Part shown: piece by piece, positions 12,421-26,500 of the stretch
How the letters are laid out: each line of letters starts with the position of its first letter
Numbering within the stretch: position 1 is the first letter of the stretch
Assembly (NCBI RefSeq): GCF_023856365.1
Contig: NC_064548.1
Span: forward strand, 11,085,642 to 11,149,641
Direction: 5' to 3'
DNA from: Brienomyrus brachyistius
Taxonomy: Eukaryota; Chordata; Actinopteri; Osteoglossiformes; Mormyridae
Length of the DNA stretch: 64,000 bases
Made by a program: the position numbers and the translations under genes
Notes under the pieces: model-generated
The model's input: only the letters and a program-made list of their open reading frames with translations
Told to the model about the DNA's origin: nothing
Databases searched by the model: none

Positions 12421-13470
12421 GGACTGAAAATCAGTATCGGTGACTCCAGTCTTGGATCGATTCGAAAAGATAATCAGTGGTGTCCCCCATCCCTGCTCTG
12501 CAGGCTGCATTACTGTAGTCTCAATGGACTAGCTCTGTGTGCTACAAGGAGGCTAGTAAATTTCTGAATGGTTTGTCTACTATCAATGACATTGTCAATG
12601 CTTGTGGTGGTGTTCTTTATCATCTGTTTATGGGTGGATAAAGTACTGTGTTGTATCAACTTCAGAAATGTGGCAATATCATATCAATGTAATTCTAAAT
12701 CATTATGTGCAGTCAATTTACGTGTATTTTTATTTTACTCTACTTTTATTATTCAATCAGATGGCTTCCCCATTTATAGCACAACCAAAACTCTACAAGT
12801 AAGTAATTGTCAGGGAACTGAAAGGAAAAAAGCCAAGCATAAGGAAATGTATTGTGGTTTGTTCCTATATTAGCCTTGTTGTAAGATTTACAGTAGCCTA
12901 AATGAGAGAGGCTTGCTGGCATAAAACATGCATATGATCATATGATTTCATTGTTCACTGGTTTTTATTATTTATCAATATTTTGGCTCTGTTGGGAAAA
13001 ATAGGAAATTGTATTTTTTGGAACATTGTTCTTGGCTTTGCTTCAGCTTATCTTTAGAGAGAGTGACATGTAACTTGTTCTGCCTGACAATGCAGAGTAG
13101 ATTATATTTACATGAGAAATCAATAGTTATAATGTTATTATTAATGTACAAATAAATATAAGAAAAAAGTGCATTTTCAGTTATTTATATGATTCATAAA
13201 TCTTATTGATAAAACATTACATTTTGATAATTAAAAGAATGCATACAGTGTCAGTAATGGCCTTTTTTGCTTTTGCGGAACTATTTTGCTTTCATGTTTA
13301 CTGAAAGATAAATTATGAATTTACTAGAATTAACACCTCAGAAATTTGCATCTGCAGTCTTTTTCGTCATGCTCACATTCACCTATAGAGAGCAATGAAG
13401 TGTTATCAAACACATTGCGTTTGTTCTTCAGATTGAAAAGAGGCGGTATGTAATTATTTTGTGAAAATGG
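12421..13470. other. Non-coding stretch
   Basis: AT-rich sequence in which I recognise no exon, RNA gene or repeat family. Confidence 0.4.
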
Positions 13471-13477
13471 TAAATTG

Positions 13478-14008
13478 AATTACCTGGGAACAAGCAGGCT
13501 AATGTATAAGAATCGCTTTATTATCGTGTTGCAAGATAAGAGATGCAAATGTACTAGAGCTTTGTCTTGGTAGTGTTAAATAGAATAGAATAAAACAGAT
13601 CTGAATATGGAAAAAAAGGCTTGGTAATATATGGATAAAATATTATATTGTGATTATGAACATTCATATCATCATCAGTTTGAATATCGTGAGTATCATG
13701 ATATAGCCTAAATAATTGTTTTCTTGAGTTTCAATCTGAAATTGAATTGCTCCCAAACTTTTGATTTTTTTTTCCCTGCCATTTTCTACATTTTGTCTGT
13801 CTTTTGCATCATTCTTGTGTTTTATCAAGTTATTAACATCAATTTCAAAGATGGCTGAAAGAAACTGGTACTGCTAATTCTATACTTGAGGATGAACAAA
13901 CAGGCTAATATATAACAATGATTTTATTATGGTTTTGCAAGAAAAAGATGCAAATGTACTTGGTAGTATTGGTAGTATTAATTAGAATATAATAACATAG
14001 ATTTGAAT
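13478..14008 (+). repeat. Direct repeat pair, about 130 bp each
   Basis: The segments 13478-13610 and 13880-14008 are related in the same orientation. They share CAGGCTAAT.TATAA.AAT, TTTATTAT.GT.TTGCAAGA and AGATGCAAATGTACT, with several small indels. They are separated by about 270 bp of unrelated sequence. No transposon ends are visible, so this looks like an old local duplication. Confidence 0.7.
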
Positions 14009-17000
14009 GTATGTATTTGTTTCACTGTGTGTTCTTCACTGAAAATATTGTAACTGAGAATGAATATTTACATAATTCCAGCCTAAATGCCTGTAAGAGT
14101 GTATATTACACACTCTTCCCACAATCTATTCATAATATATTTGTGATAGTAACAAAAAAACAAAGATTACCTTCATCATGTGGAATTTTTGTTTACTATG
14201 GCGTACCAGGTTGTCATACTTGCCTCACAGTGGTTATTTATTTTCAATTTATCTGTTAGGTTTGAGTCATCTGCATTCACTTGATCATCATATGTAATGT
14301 TGTATAACAAACAAATGCCAGATTATTTTTACAAAATACAAAGAAAGACTTTTAGAGTTTACATTGTTTTAAGAAAATTAATGATGGTATCAATGTTTAA
14401 TACTTTTACAATACATGCAAAGGTTTTTGGTTCTATTTTTTCATAAACAAAGCATGTATTTTTCTTTGCTTGATGCAAAAAATTAACAAGACTTCAAAAG
14501 TCAAAATCGGTCTGAAGGGATGCATATTTTTTGGTTCAGATTTTTCTTATGTGCTTCAAGGTTGCCTTTGAAATGTAATGTTTGACTTTCATTTGTAACA
14601 TCCAAGTATAAAATCTCCAGTTCAGATGTATTGAAAGTAGTGAAAATTATATAACGAGCATGCCTTTATTCTTTTGGGTTCAGTTACTCTTGAAATGGAT
14701 GGATGTTATCCATCAGGGTCACAGATTTACAATGTTAACTAGGACTGCAGATATGGAACATTATACCCAACGATCTGAATACTTGCTTTTCTTGATGAGT
14801 ATGCCATTCTACTTGGCAGCATTTTAACAAATGGGTAAGACATATTTTATATTTGGACATGATGCAAGAAAAGACTCTTGAAAAGTTCTCCATAAGACTT
14901 ATTTTATCAGATAAAGAGAAGTCATTGGTTGTTCTTGGAAAAACTACATATCAAATACTATAGTGAAACACAGGGAGGATCTGCCTTTATTGATTCTTCA
15001 TTTTTATCATCATTTAAATTCCAGAAAATCACATACATCCTTGCTTTGACTTGCATTTGGGACCGGGACCACCGACGCAAGTCAGTTTGGAAATATCTCA
15101 ATGTTGTTGCTGGCCATTATACTGTAATACATTACACTAGGCTCTCAATCAGTGTATAATTATTTACTGTGGACCTCAGACAAACGTGACATGACTTGAT
15201 CAGATATAACTCAACATACGACTGTGTATCCTATCCAATGTTGTACTATATCAATAAAAACTTATTTTCAAAATAGGAACCTTTCAGTGTTATGGTGTGA
15301 TTTGCAATGAGCTTTTTAATTTTCGTCAGATCTGTCTATTTTGCTTTTTAATGCTCATTCCTGTTTTTGGCCACAGAATATGACTAATCGACAGTCACAT
15401 TTGACTTTATTAATAGCTTTCTCATTTATGCCTCGTTAAGTTCCTTCTCAGAGCAGCTTGTTGATCAATAATCCTCTTAAAAGCATCTGGAGTCGGTCCA
15501 TGTACAGCATAATAGTGCTACACCATAGCATTTTTAAGCTTGACAAAATTGTGCAAATATGCTTCTGTTAAGTGGATTAATGGCCTGATGTTGTCAGTAC
15601 AGGGTTGGGTAATATTACTAGTTTCTATTTACTATATACAAAATCTTTAAAACATGCTACAGAACATCAGGTACCAGATTAGGTTTAGAAAGATGTGACT
15701 GTTCTGACAATTTTGTAGCGGTTAGTAAACATCAGTAAGAGAAAATATGAAATGTATGTTAATATATTCAAAGGAAGTAAATGCCCCTCCGTATGTGCAG
15801 GTCAATAAATCAATTTTATTTTGATGAGACTTTAATTGGTGACTGAAAATTAAGTTGAGCTTAACCATTCCCTCCATGCAGACCAATGTTTGTGTCACTG
15901 ATGTATAAATTTAAAGTTAAGAACATAGTTTGAATTGAGTTCTCGGGATTGTCTGTTAAGGATACTGTATCACTGGATCATCACAGGTGAGATGTGCTTC
16001 TTTTGTTATTGCAGTGGGGACCATTGTAGTTACTACACTAATCTGTATATTTATGTACAGTGATGCTCAATTCAGTTGCAATATCTCTCATAATAGTTTG
16101 TTTTTATTCAAAAGTATTTTTTATTTTATTTGTTCATATTCTATTTTTATTCCACTCTTCTCATAAATGCATATGGAGTCAATCCATGACATAATGCTGA
16201 ATGTTTCCAAGAAATCACAGGAATTACATAAACAGAAAGTGGGGGGGGGGGAGATTTTGTTTTATTCTCTCTGTGATACTAAACATTATCATGTTAATTT
16301 TGTAATTGAGGTGGCCATTTTGTTGCGGTTTTATTGTTTGTAACTCAAGTCACACAGGCTTGTAGTTCTGCCTAATGGGGAATTTGTATTTTCAAGAAAA
16401 TATCTTACAACCCCAGCATATACAGAAGTATAATCTTCAGGTGCTTTCAGGATTACCAGAGTTAGGCGTCTTAAAGATCGACCATTTGGTGAACACTGAT
16501 CTAGACGTAAGCCCAATGGGACGTCATGTCTGTCCTAGGTCTGCATAATGTGTGATGTTAATATCTGAATCACATTATGCACATATAACACAAGGACCAT
16601 GATAGTCTGCTTAGCTGAGATGAAGCTTGGGTGGTATCTAATAATTGACGACCTAAACAAAATATAATAATTTATTTAAAATGACCACCAACTAGAACTG
16701 AATAATTATTTCTAGATTACTATGTAAAGCCAATTTTGCCTGGACACTTGGCCAGTCATAGCCTCTAGAAAACCATTTCTTAGCATTATGTCTTCTTTCC
16801 AGGTATCAGTAGAAATTGGCTGCCGCCCCAGATAATAATACATTTTATTTATATAGCGCTTTCACGAAATCTCATTTACATGGAATAAAGAAAACGAATA
16901 AAACAAAAACAACAAAACATTATGGATAAAGAAGGTTAAACACAACCGATTACTGAAGTATCAAACGAACCACCTTGGTAATCGATGATTTGCTATATAT

Positions 17001-20000
17001 GTGAGCCACACTGTGCTTCTTCCTATTGGATGTCGAGCACAGAAACCCTTTATGGTTTATGTAAGTGAAACGGATAATTGCTGACTTGGCAGATATTATG
17101 AGGATGTGAGTTTACTGAGTGGGGGCTTGCACATTGTTGAAGAATGTGGAAGGTCGTATATGAAAATTGAGTGGGGGAGGGTACACCTGCATACTGGCTG
17201 TGGATATACACTATGAGCACGGATGGACTTGGGGAAAGTTTTTCAAATAACAAGAGTTTGAGTCCCATAAGACCAAGCAAACATTCACGTCTCATCCGAG
17301 TGTGTGGCAAGACCATGACCAAATCGAATAGTTGCAAAGATGTATATGATTACAAGAATATCTAATGAATGAATCTATATTTGACAACATACTACCTAAA
17401 GGGCCTTAGCTTCCCTTGAGTGGTTTCTGTTCAGATGAAGCTTTGTCTTTGGCATAAATTTTGTTCTACTGCAATTGAAATATTAAGCTTGTGCTGTCAT
17501 AACTACAGATGACAGCTTTTTAATGGTAAGATATACCATTAAACCATATACGGAACATATTATCACAGGGCAATGTTAGGAAAATACAAAGAAAGCTTGC
17601 ATGAAACTAGCTGAAGCTAGTTTGAAATGTGGGTGGGTGTAGAATTCTTAGGTTAGTGTTCAGTGTTCTGTAAATACTGTGTCTTACCATCTTGATTGCA
17701 GTGGATCACTATTAGAAACAGCTTACACTCTCGATTTCCGACTCCGTTTCAAAACAAGTGTGCCAGTGATTCTTGTTCTTTTGCTTGCTCTCGTTTTGTT
17801 TTCTTATGGAGGTACCTTAAAAATAAAATGGCCATTTTGAGAAACACGGCAGCTCTGTACTCTACATTTAAAGTACTGTGTTTTTGGAGGCTTTTTTATT
17901 TTTGGGTGGAGTTGTGAATAGGAATGTGTAAGAGAAATATGCCAAAAGTGCAGTTTGGCCTTCCCGCTAATCCTGGGGAGGAATGTAACATTATAAACTT
18001 ATAAATAGTTTTTGTGGTTCCGTCAAATATGTGTGTCTGACAAATGGACTACATGGGTTTATGAAAGCAGTTTTTTTAATTTGCATATGGTTTACATTAT
18101 TAGATTAGCGCTGCCTTAGGGAGGAAGCTGATTCTTAAATGTTATTACTTTGTTTTGTAAAGGGTTCTTTGAACATGCTGAGATCTTATGTGAGATTTGG
18201 AAATTTGGTTTGAATTTCTTTGACGTATTCCTTTATTTTCAGTTTATGTAGTCTAGCAGTTCAACATTATATTTGATTTTTGGTCTTACACAAATATCTT
18301 TAGTAATTTAGTATGCAGCAACTCTTATACAACTTTTCAGTATTTTACTGAAGTTAGTCTTCACGTCGCCATTATCTAAAGACATGCTTATAGATTTTCA
18401 AACTGCAGCAGGAAGCAATAAAGTATGAGCGCAAACACAGCTGGTGTTAGTCTGAGTAGTGGCTAGAATCACAGGTCTCTGAGTCTTTTAGATTTTCTTG
18501 TTAAAGGAATGTGTGTTGGTGGAAAATAATCTATATTGTAAGGCATTATGCTCTATTCCATTCTTCTAGGCTTAAAATGACTTGCATACTTTCTTTTCCT
18601 ATTTCATGCTGCTCTGATGTTTTTTCCATCACACCCTGCTGTAAAAATATGTTAAAAAGTCTTGGGGCTCCAATATGTTACCATGGCAGCTATGTTTTTC
18701 TCTAGGTTTATTATAATGAAGAAGTTGTGGCAGTCTGTTGACATTTCATTTTCAGATCCAAATCACAAAGCTGTTGTTCTCTCCTGTAACCTTGTGTTTG
18801 TGCCCGATATTTTATTAGTATTAGTCAACCACAAACCATTAAACAAATTTAATACTGTGTATTAATGATGCTCATATAATACAATTCTCTTGCAAACAGG
18901 ACACATTGTTGCATCATGGAAAGAATTGTTACATTTTTCAAGGACGTGTACCCTTAGCTGTTTCTGTACTCATCAGCACAGTGCTTCTTTTTACCCGATT
19001 TTTTAAAACTGATGTCAAAATATACTTATGCCAGTGTTGCCCTTTTTTAAAAAACTAATTCATTTCATATAATTTTATATGCTTATTTCTTATGACAGTG
19101 CTGCAGTCTTTAATATTTTTACATAATTGGCCTTTTTTAATACCCAAGTTGAGAACTCATCTTCATACATAATGTGATAAAAAGATCTTTTGTATTACTG
19201 TGCCACTGTTTTTGTACGTCTTCCAATTTGCAACACCTTCCTAATGAAGCAAGGTGCTCCTGACTATATTTTATTTATATGCTAAAAGAGCAAGTTGCTG
19301 TACTCTGCCCGTTCTTGAATATTAATCATATTCAAACAAGAAAATAACCTGATCGATACCTAGAAAGAATAAAAAAGCAAGGTTTGGGACACTGTCAATG
19401 AGCTGAACCATGCCTATATTTCTTTTGTATAACAATTTTTGTTTGTTCAGCTCTCCAAGGGTAGCTTTCTTTGAAGGAGTTATCAGTGATTTATAGACCT
19501 ATTACCACCGAACAAGGCAACATCGAAGCACTTTATCTTTCATTTGGACTGAATGACCTCATAAAATGATTTTAAAATTGCACTGTTAAAAGTAACACAC
19601 TTAACAGTATTTAAATGATCTCTTGCTTGGCAGATTTGAAGCAAAAAGAGAGCCTTCGCTCCCACATGCTTGTGTGGCATATTACGCCTACTGCACCAGT
19701 ATTCCTTGTAAGTGATTGTAAAGCATCGAAGAGGAGCTCATTAGAGAGAGGTTTATTCTTCACAACTTTTCGTATCCATGTCATATATATATATATATAT
19801 ATATATATGAGACACTGACTCATTGAGTAAGACTGTTTTCTCATACATTCTTCCACTACTCGGTATATGAAGTTTGTGCTGTATATACTCCCCAAGTAAT
19901 GTAGCTGTCCTTGCACAGGTTCCAGACATACACTTATGCAAACTGGCATCTCAGCATTGCCCATGGTGCATGTATACCCTGGGTTGGACTGGACTCCTGT

Positions 20001-20459
20001 TCAGGACACCCTATGATCCCTGGCAGAAGCTTCCTTCCCAGGATTTTCTCATGTATAAGCAACTTGTAATATGATTGGATTTTATATTTATCTTTACAGT
20101 TTCTGCTTATTCTTCATCCCGCAGTTACTGTTAGCCTAAATAATGGTTTTTTAAGCCCCCCAATAATTGTGTTTTTATTGGCTTACATCCCCCCCCCCCC
20201 CAATAAAGACTCAGCCCCCTTATCCATTCCACTGTAGCTATGCCTCTGCTTCAGTTTATTTTGCATGGATTTAAAGGTCCAAATGAATGCCCTTCTACCG
20301 GTTTGCTATTTTCGTATATATTAAGTGTTGGGTTTTCTGTGCGTGTGTGTGTGTGTGTTTGTGTGTGTGTCTGGAGAATTCCCTCAGAGGCCCGTGTGGG
20401 AAATGAATATGCTTTTGGTTCTGATTATCTGTGTTTTGACAAGTCACTTCCTCCTTCAG
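14009..20459. other. Non-coding stretch upstream of the gulp1 start exon
   Basis: About 6.4 kb with no exon that I can support. It contains a possible 3'-end repeat motif ATTTATATAGCGCTTTCACG (16848-16867), a TA microsatellite (19782-19808), a C run (20190-20201) and a GT repeat (20339-20371). Non-coding gulp1 exons or promoters may be hidden here but cannot be seen by eye. Confidence 0.4.
20339..20371. repeat. (TG)n microsatellite
   Basis: A TG repeat interrupted by TTT, about 90 bp before the acceptor of the gulp1 start exon. Confidence 0.9.
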
Positions 20460-20541
20460 GTGGAACTGCGGCAGGTCACAGCGACTCTCAGCAGAGGCGC
20501 AGTTCTCACCAGCATGAACAGAGCTTTTAACAGGAAGAAAG
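20460..20541 (+). other. gulp1: gulp1 start-codon exon (5'UTR plus first 28 coding bases)
   Basis: The acceptor CTTCCTCCTTCAG is followed by 54 bases of 5'UTR, then the ATG at 20514 and the codons of MNRAFNRKK. The exon ends in phase 1 at a GTCAGC donor. Because the exon opens with a good acceptor, at least one non-coding exon must lie upstream. Confidence 0.85.
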
Positions 20542-23500
20542 GTCAGCACATCCATCTTCATTTCTAAGCTGAACTTCTGTGTACTATGAGTTTTTCCTTG
20601 CTACCATGACACACCTGAAGTGGAACTAAGGGAAAGGTCAGACTTTCTCCTCTCAGTTTAGGTACTGTGAGTTCTGTGTTAGTTATTCCTCAAATGACAT
20701 TAACCATCATCTCACTCTGAAAATGTGTATGTGTGTGTGTCTGTGTGTGTGTGTAGTTGTATATGCTGATGTCTGATAGGATGAATACTTATTATAGTTC
20801 GGTCATATTGTCCATTATGGTGCTGCACAAATGTGTCTGTACAGTTTTTCTCGATTTGCTTTGGCACATTTCATGAAACGTATGTAACATTCTCATGACT
20901 ATAAGAGTATTTCTTAAAACAGTTAATCCATATAGCACATATATTCAAATGGTTTCTTGCAGTTGCCATTTGGCACAATTTTCAGTTGCTGTAGTTTTTT
21001 GTTGGTCAAAATGTAGTTTCCCATTGTAATAATTTTACACCCAAATGTATATATGCATGTCATCATTGTGTTAGCCACCACATGCAAAACAGTAAACCAA
21101 GCTTTCAGAATGATTAAAAACATTCAGACCGTTATCCGTAACCGTACCGTACCGTAAACATGATTAAAAAACATACAGTGGAACCAGCTTATAGTGATCA
21201 TGGTTGTAGTGATCAACTACTTATATAGATCATAAAGCTTGGGACAGGATCCTGTACAAATACTGTTTAAATAATTTGCATATAGTAATCAAGTAGTCTG
21301 CTTACAGTGTTCATTTTGGGTCTTTTTATACATGAGAACATATGGAAAAAGTTTCAATTACGCAAATTTTTATTTTTTATTTTTTACTTTTATTTTGAAA
21401 AGCCTATTTTTGCAGTAACCGATCTGCTTCTGGATAGCTACCTGAGGCTAATGCTGGGTCCAGAAAACAGGACGAGAAAAAGAATTTCCTCTCAATGACA
21501 AGTACAGACTCATCGAAGCTTATGATAAACTGCCAAAAACTAGCCAACGAGATGCAACAGTGAAAATACAATAAGCTATATTTCATGGACAATATTGCAC
21601 TGTATTGAAGCGGCGATCAGATTGAGGAATCGTGGCAGTTACAAATGAAAATGATGAGGGACGGATTGTTCTTTACCTTATTCCCAACGGGGACTCTGTA
21701 ACAAGCAACAATAACATGAAAGGCATCAAAGACAGGTATAGTGTGATAGACCAGTGTCATAGATTTTCATAGCGTACAAAATCTCAAGTGGCACTCAATG
21801 ATTTTGTTGTCATTTTGCTGTTTTTGTGCTGTGTGACTTTTTTGTTTATTGTACTATATCTTGAGATCTGAAGAAGTTGCATGTGCATGCTTTCTCTTTA
21901 CATACTGTAATGCAGAGCCTTGCAATGCTGAAATTGATGGTTCTGACAGGAATAGATATAATTTTGCTAATGAAACATGATCAGTCAGTGACAATAACAA
22001 AGTGGGAACCGACTATCATTCAGAATTTTGGAGCTCAGTGGCATACCTACACTGACATACTCACATTTTAAAGCATTTTGTCTCTTTTGGTTAAAACGAT
22101 GCTGATTGTATTTTTCATTTGGTGGCACTGACTAATTCATTGGTGGAATTATTTGCTTTGGAGACTTGAGCTAATTGATTAAGTTACAGGCTTTTGCAAC
22201 TAAACCATAGTGTTGTGCTATATGCATGTCTTGAGAATGAAATGTTCTACATGACATAATGTTCATGAAATGAGAACACTGAGAAAAACTGCAACTATAA
22301 GAGTCAAAATGTTTGAAATATTGTCAAAATGTCAATGTAGGTATGCTCCTGAGATCCAAAATTGTGAAAGATTGTCAGTTCCCACTCTCTCCTTGTCACT
22401 GACTGATCATTTTTCTTTAGCACACTGATACTCATTCATGTCAAAGACCCCAGTTTCAACACTGCAAGGTTCTACATTACAGTATGCAAAGTTCACTGGC
22501 AAGAGAATGTACTCACATGCACATGTAACAGATATCAAGACACGGTACAATACCAAACAAAAAAGTCACACAGCACCATATAACACAAAAACAGTAAAAT
22601 GCCAATTCAATAACAACAAAATGTATGACTGCAATTTATGGTATATATTTGTAAATAATTTTGAAAGCTATGTTAACTTTGCATGTGGTTACTAACACAA
22701 TGATTGCATACATATAGATAGAAAAAGAATGAACGAATAAATAGTGAGAGCAAGACAGAGATAATCAACTTGAATGAATGAATGAATAAACGCAGCAACA
22801 AGCAACATATTCTTGATATAGTTGACATTGCTACATTATCCTTGAGATCATACATAAAGTACATGGTATCGTAAGTATCTTCCATAAGTTACAGAAGTGC
22901 ATATTTCCTACTTTGGATATCTAGAAAGTATTTAACTTTGGAACCTTGCAGAATTGCTTTTGCAGTGGCAAAAAGCAAACAAATGATTTCAATTTGAAAT
23001 CCCTATGCTTTTCATAATGCACATGTTAAAGCTACAAATGAATTCCCATGCCTTTTCTTAAACTCCTAAAGACCTTATATCTAAAAGACTGTCAGTAAGA
23101 AGATGATGTCTTGAGCTGATGTTTTATTCATAGCTAGTTTAACACTGCCTCTGGTCTATGCATTCTGGTCCTTGGTTGCATTGGGAGACTTTATCGAATC
23201 CAGCAGGCATTACTGTGCATTACATTGAATATTTAACTGTTTATGTGCTATGGAGTCCTTGTTGTTATAGTATAGAGGATGGATGGATGGAGTTTCTAGA
23301 GCTTTCATATGTGGTGCCAGCCTTATGCAGATTGAAAGCATAAGAATTTTTATATTTGTTTTTTAAACCATATTTTTTTTTAGTTTTTAAGCTATAAATT
23401 AAGGATTATAGTGGTCCCTCACCACTTTGTGCTTCGATTTTCGTGGCTTCACCCTATCACGGTTTTTTGTGCATTCATTAAAAAGTTGATCGAGACAGTG

Positions 23501-26500
23501 AAAATGATACATCGCTACGCATTGGAAGCATCTTTGCTCTTTGTAATTAAATGTACAATACTAATATGATATTTGTAACGTCTAATATGTCTTATTTTGT
23601 GTAATATATTGGGTGATACGAGTCATGACCTGCCTGTACGATCCTCTTGTGTGCCACGCCCCCTTATTAACCACGTGTGCAACCTCGATTGTGACCAGCT
23701 GTTTTCTGTCAGTTTGATTCGTCCAGCGTATTTAAGTCACATCAGAGTCTGTAACCTCAGGTTTGTCATTGAGGTTTTGATGTTACATGTTCCTGTGTCC
23801 TGCATTTGGAGTGATTCCAAATAAACCCTTCGATCCTGATTCCTTGTCTCCCCGTTCCTGCTTCCATGTCTAGCAATCATAACAGTAATGGTGATTAAAG
23901 GGTGTTATTTCACATCTAATAATGTTAAAAAACTGGTAAACAGGTTTGCTATGCTCTAACCACGAAAATATTCGATTTATAAATAGACTCCTGCTTCGCG
24001 GAAATTTACTTATTGCGGTAGACTCTGGAACTGATTAACCGCGATAAACGAGGGACGACTATATAGAAAAAAAAACTTTTAATTTTACTTTTACATTGAT
24101 TTTTTTTTTTTTAGTTAAAACAAACAACAAAAGCTTACATTTAGAACAGCGTGGGGCACAGTGGGTTCAAGGTTCAAACTCTGTGTCTGTGATTGGATGG
24201 TCACTGGTTCAGATCCTGTGGTCTGCAGAGTGATTTTCGCTATTGGGCCCTTCAGCAAAGCCCTTAACTCCAATGGCGCCAGGGACTCGCTGACCCTGTT
24301 TTCTCAAATGTACCTTGATCTGCTAAATATAAAAATGTATTTTTTTTTTCATTGTGCAATCAAAATATGAACTTCTGTCTGTACCATGTGTCTGTATAAT
24401 CCAGCAATGTTTGAAAGTGCAAAGCATAGGATTCATAATGTTTTTGTGGGATCTTGAGTAGCAATAACTGAAAATAGAATACAAGCGGATTATCTTTGTG
24501 GGACCAAAATAGTACACTTGTCATGCTACCTTTGTGTGATTTTTCTAGCTGACATAAAATTCCAATTCATCGTAACTGTGTATTCGAGCAATGGGCAGTA
24601 ATTTATATAGCAGACAATAGGAGTGCTAGATAACCCTCCACCCATTATATAACATCCTGTCATATTTAAATGCCCATATACACGTTTCTAGATTTTTCTA
24701 ACCTAACTGTTTTACTCAGTTGTTGACCTTCCTAGCTGCAGAAAGTAACGCGGTGTTCTTTCCTAGCTTTATGCATGGTGGACTTACCCCTATTAATCAG
24801 GCTTTTGTGCTGACAGAGGAAAAATGCAGCCTGTCTACCTCCGACTGTACCTCCTGCACCCAGTCCATCAACGGAATGTATTGCTCCATGGAAGAAAGGG
24901 GATATATTAGCCCTGATAGAATAACACTGAGATAGTTTGACTTTAAGTATTTGGCATATTTCATATCAAGGCCATTAGCGTTCCAAACACCACGTAATTG
25001 GTGATATCCTCTTCATTTTCTGAACAGAAACTTTACTGGAATGGTAATCTAGACACTTCCAAGAAGTTCTCTTTCCTTAGCTGCTTGAAGATTGCTTGAA
25101 GTATAAACCATTAAACATTCATTCCAGTAAGGAAAAACAACTAATCTTTTTGTGACTTGTACTTCAAAATAGGAGACAGAGGGTTGTATATTTAGAATTT
25201 TTTAGTGCCTTACTTTTACTGAATATTCAACTATGCCTGTGGAATCAGCACAATGTCAGTGAAATCTCATTGAATATAGAATCTGACTCGTCTTTTCACT
25301 GAAAGCCAAAATTAGTTTATCAGAGATTCTAGAACTACATCATGATAATTTTTATTTTATGTGCTTGATGTTTGTGAGGAAATAGATTCATTTTAATTTA
25401 GTATAATTTGCAAAGAATATGGGGTGGCAGAGTGGCTAGCATGGTTTCCTCATACCTCTGAGGACCAGGGTTTGAGTCTCTGCCCTTGCTCTACGTGTGT
25501 CGAGTCTGCATGTTGTGTAGTGTCATCTTGGGGTTTTCTCTGGTTCATATGTATAAAAACATGCTAAGGTAGTCTGGAGCTATGAATCAGTCAATAGGTG
25601 TAAATAATGTCTGTGTCCTGCGATGGGTTGGTGATCCATTCTGAGTTATTCCCTGCTTTGCACCCATAGTTTCCAGGATAGACCACGGACCGCCTAACCC
25701 TACATACTACAGTATTATTACAACAGGCAGCTTTCAAAAATAATTTATATGTTTTTTTTTCCAAATTTCAGATAAGTCATGGATGCACACACCAGAAGCC
25801 CTTGTGAAGCATTATATAGCATATAATGCTAAGGTACGTACCGAATGGCCTCTCAGTGATTTCTAAGTAATGGTTTTACTCTTTGTTGGATCTACAAATT
25901 GTTTAAATGAAACATTTAGATATTATGCTTCGAATATTTCAGAAGCAGTGATTTAGTGTATTCTCTTTCCCCTTATTGTTGCTGTAGGAGTACTGGAATT
26001 GCTGATTCAGTACTTTAATTGTTGCTGTTTTTTTTTTAATGATTCAACAATGCTCAGTGATTCAGTAGGCAGCATTATGGCTTCTGTATATTCTAATGTT
26101 TATATGAATTTTGGTCAGGTACTCTAAGTTCTTCCTACAAAAGAAAGTATTTAGTTGAATTTGTCTTTGTAAATTTTTATGTGCTGTGAAGGACAGGTAA
26201 CTCATAATGTGGCTCAGTGTGTTTTAAATTCATCTACTCAGAAGACTGAATTAATGAGTTAAGGAGAGGACTGCAAGAGTGAAAAGTGGAAAGAAGGCCA
26301 AAGGTGACAGTGTCCAGTTATGGGTGACAAGCAGCAGGCCAATTTCCGCTGCCTGTTTGTCATGGCTGCACTTCCAGCAGCTGCACAGTGTTCAAGCAGA
26401 GCAGCGTGGAACATGCCTTTGGGCACAGCATCAGCACTGTGTGCACTCATGCTGGCCGGAACAGCTTGCTCATTTAATTGAAAGCTAGCTGTCATGTTCG

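Larger units (their letters stand above)
20542..25771 (+). other. gulp1: gulp1 intron after the start exon
   Basis: A 5.2-kb intron (GT...AG) that holds a pogo/Tigger relic, a 456-bp palindrome, a repeat also found at 31745, a pogo-like MITE with an LTR inside, and two SINEs, each listed separately. No further exon is supported. Confidence 0.8.

Noticed and set aside
12199..12567. A 122-codon plus-strand open frame
   Set aside because: It lies over the end of a decayed DNA transposon and has no recognisable domain.
24720..24935. An open frame after a TTTTACTCAG acceptor-like site in the gulp1 intron
   Set aside because: The frame does not join the neighbouring gulp1 phases and resembles no GULP1 isoform.
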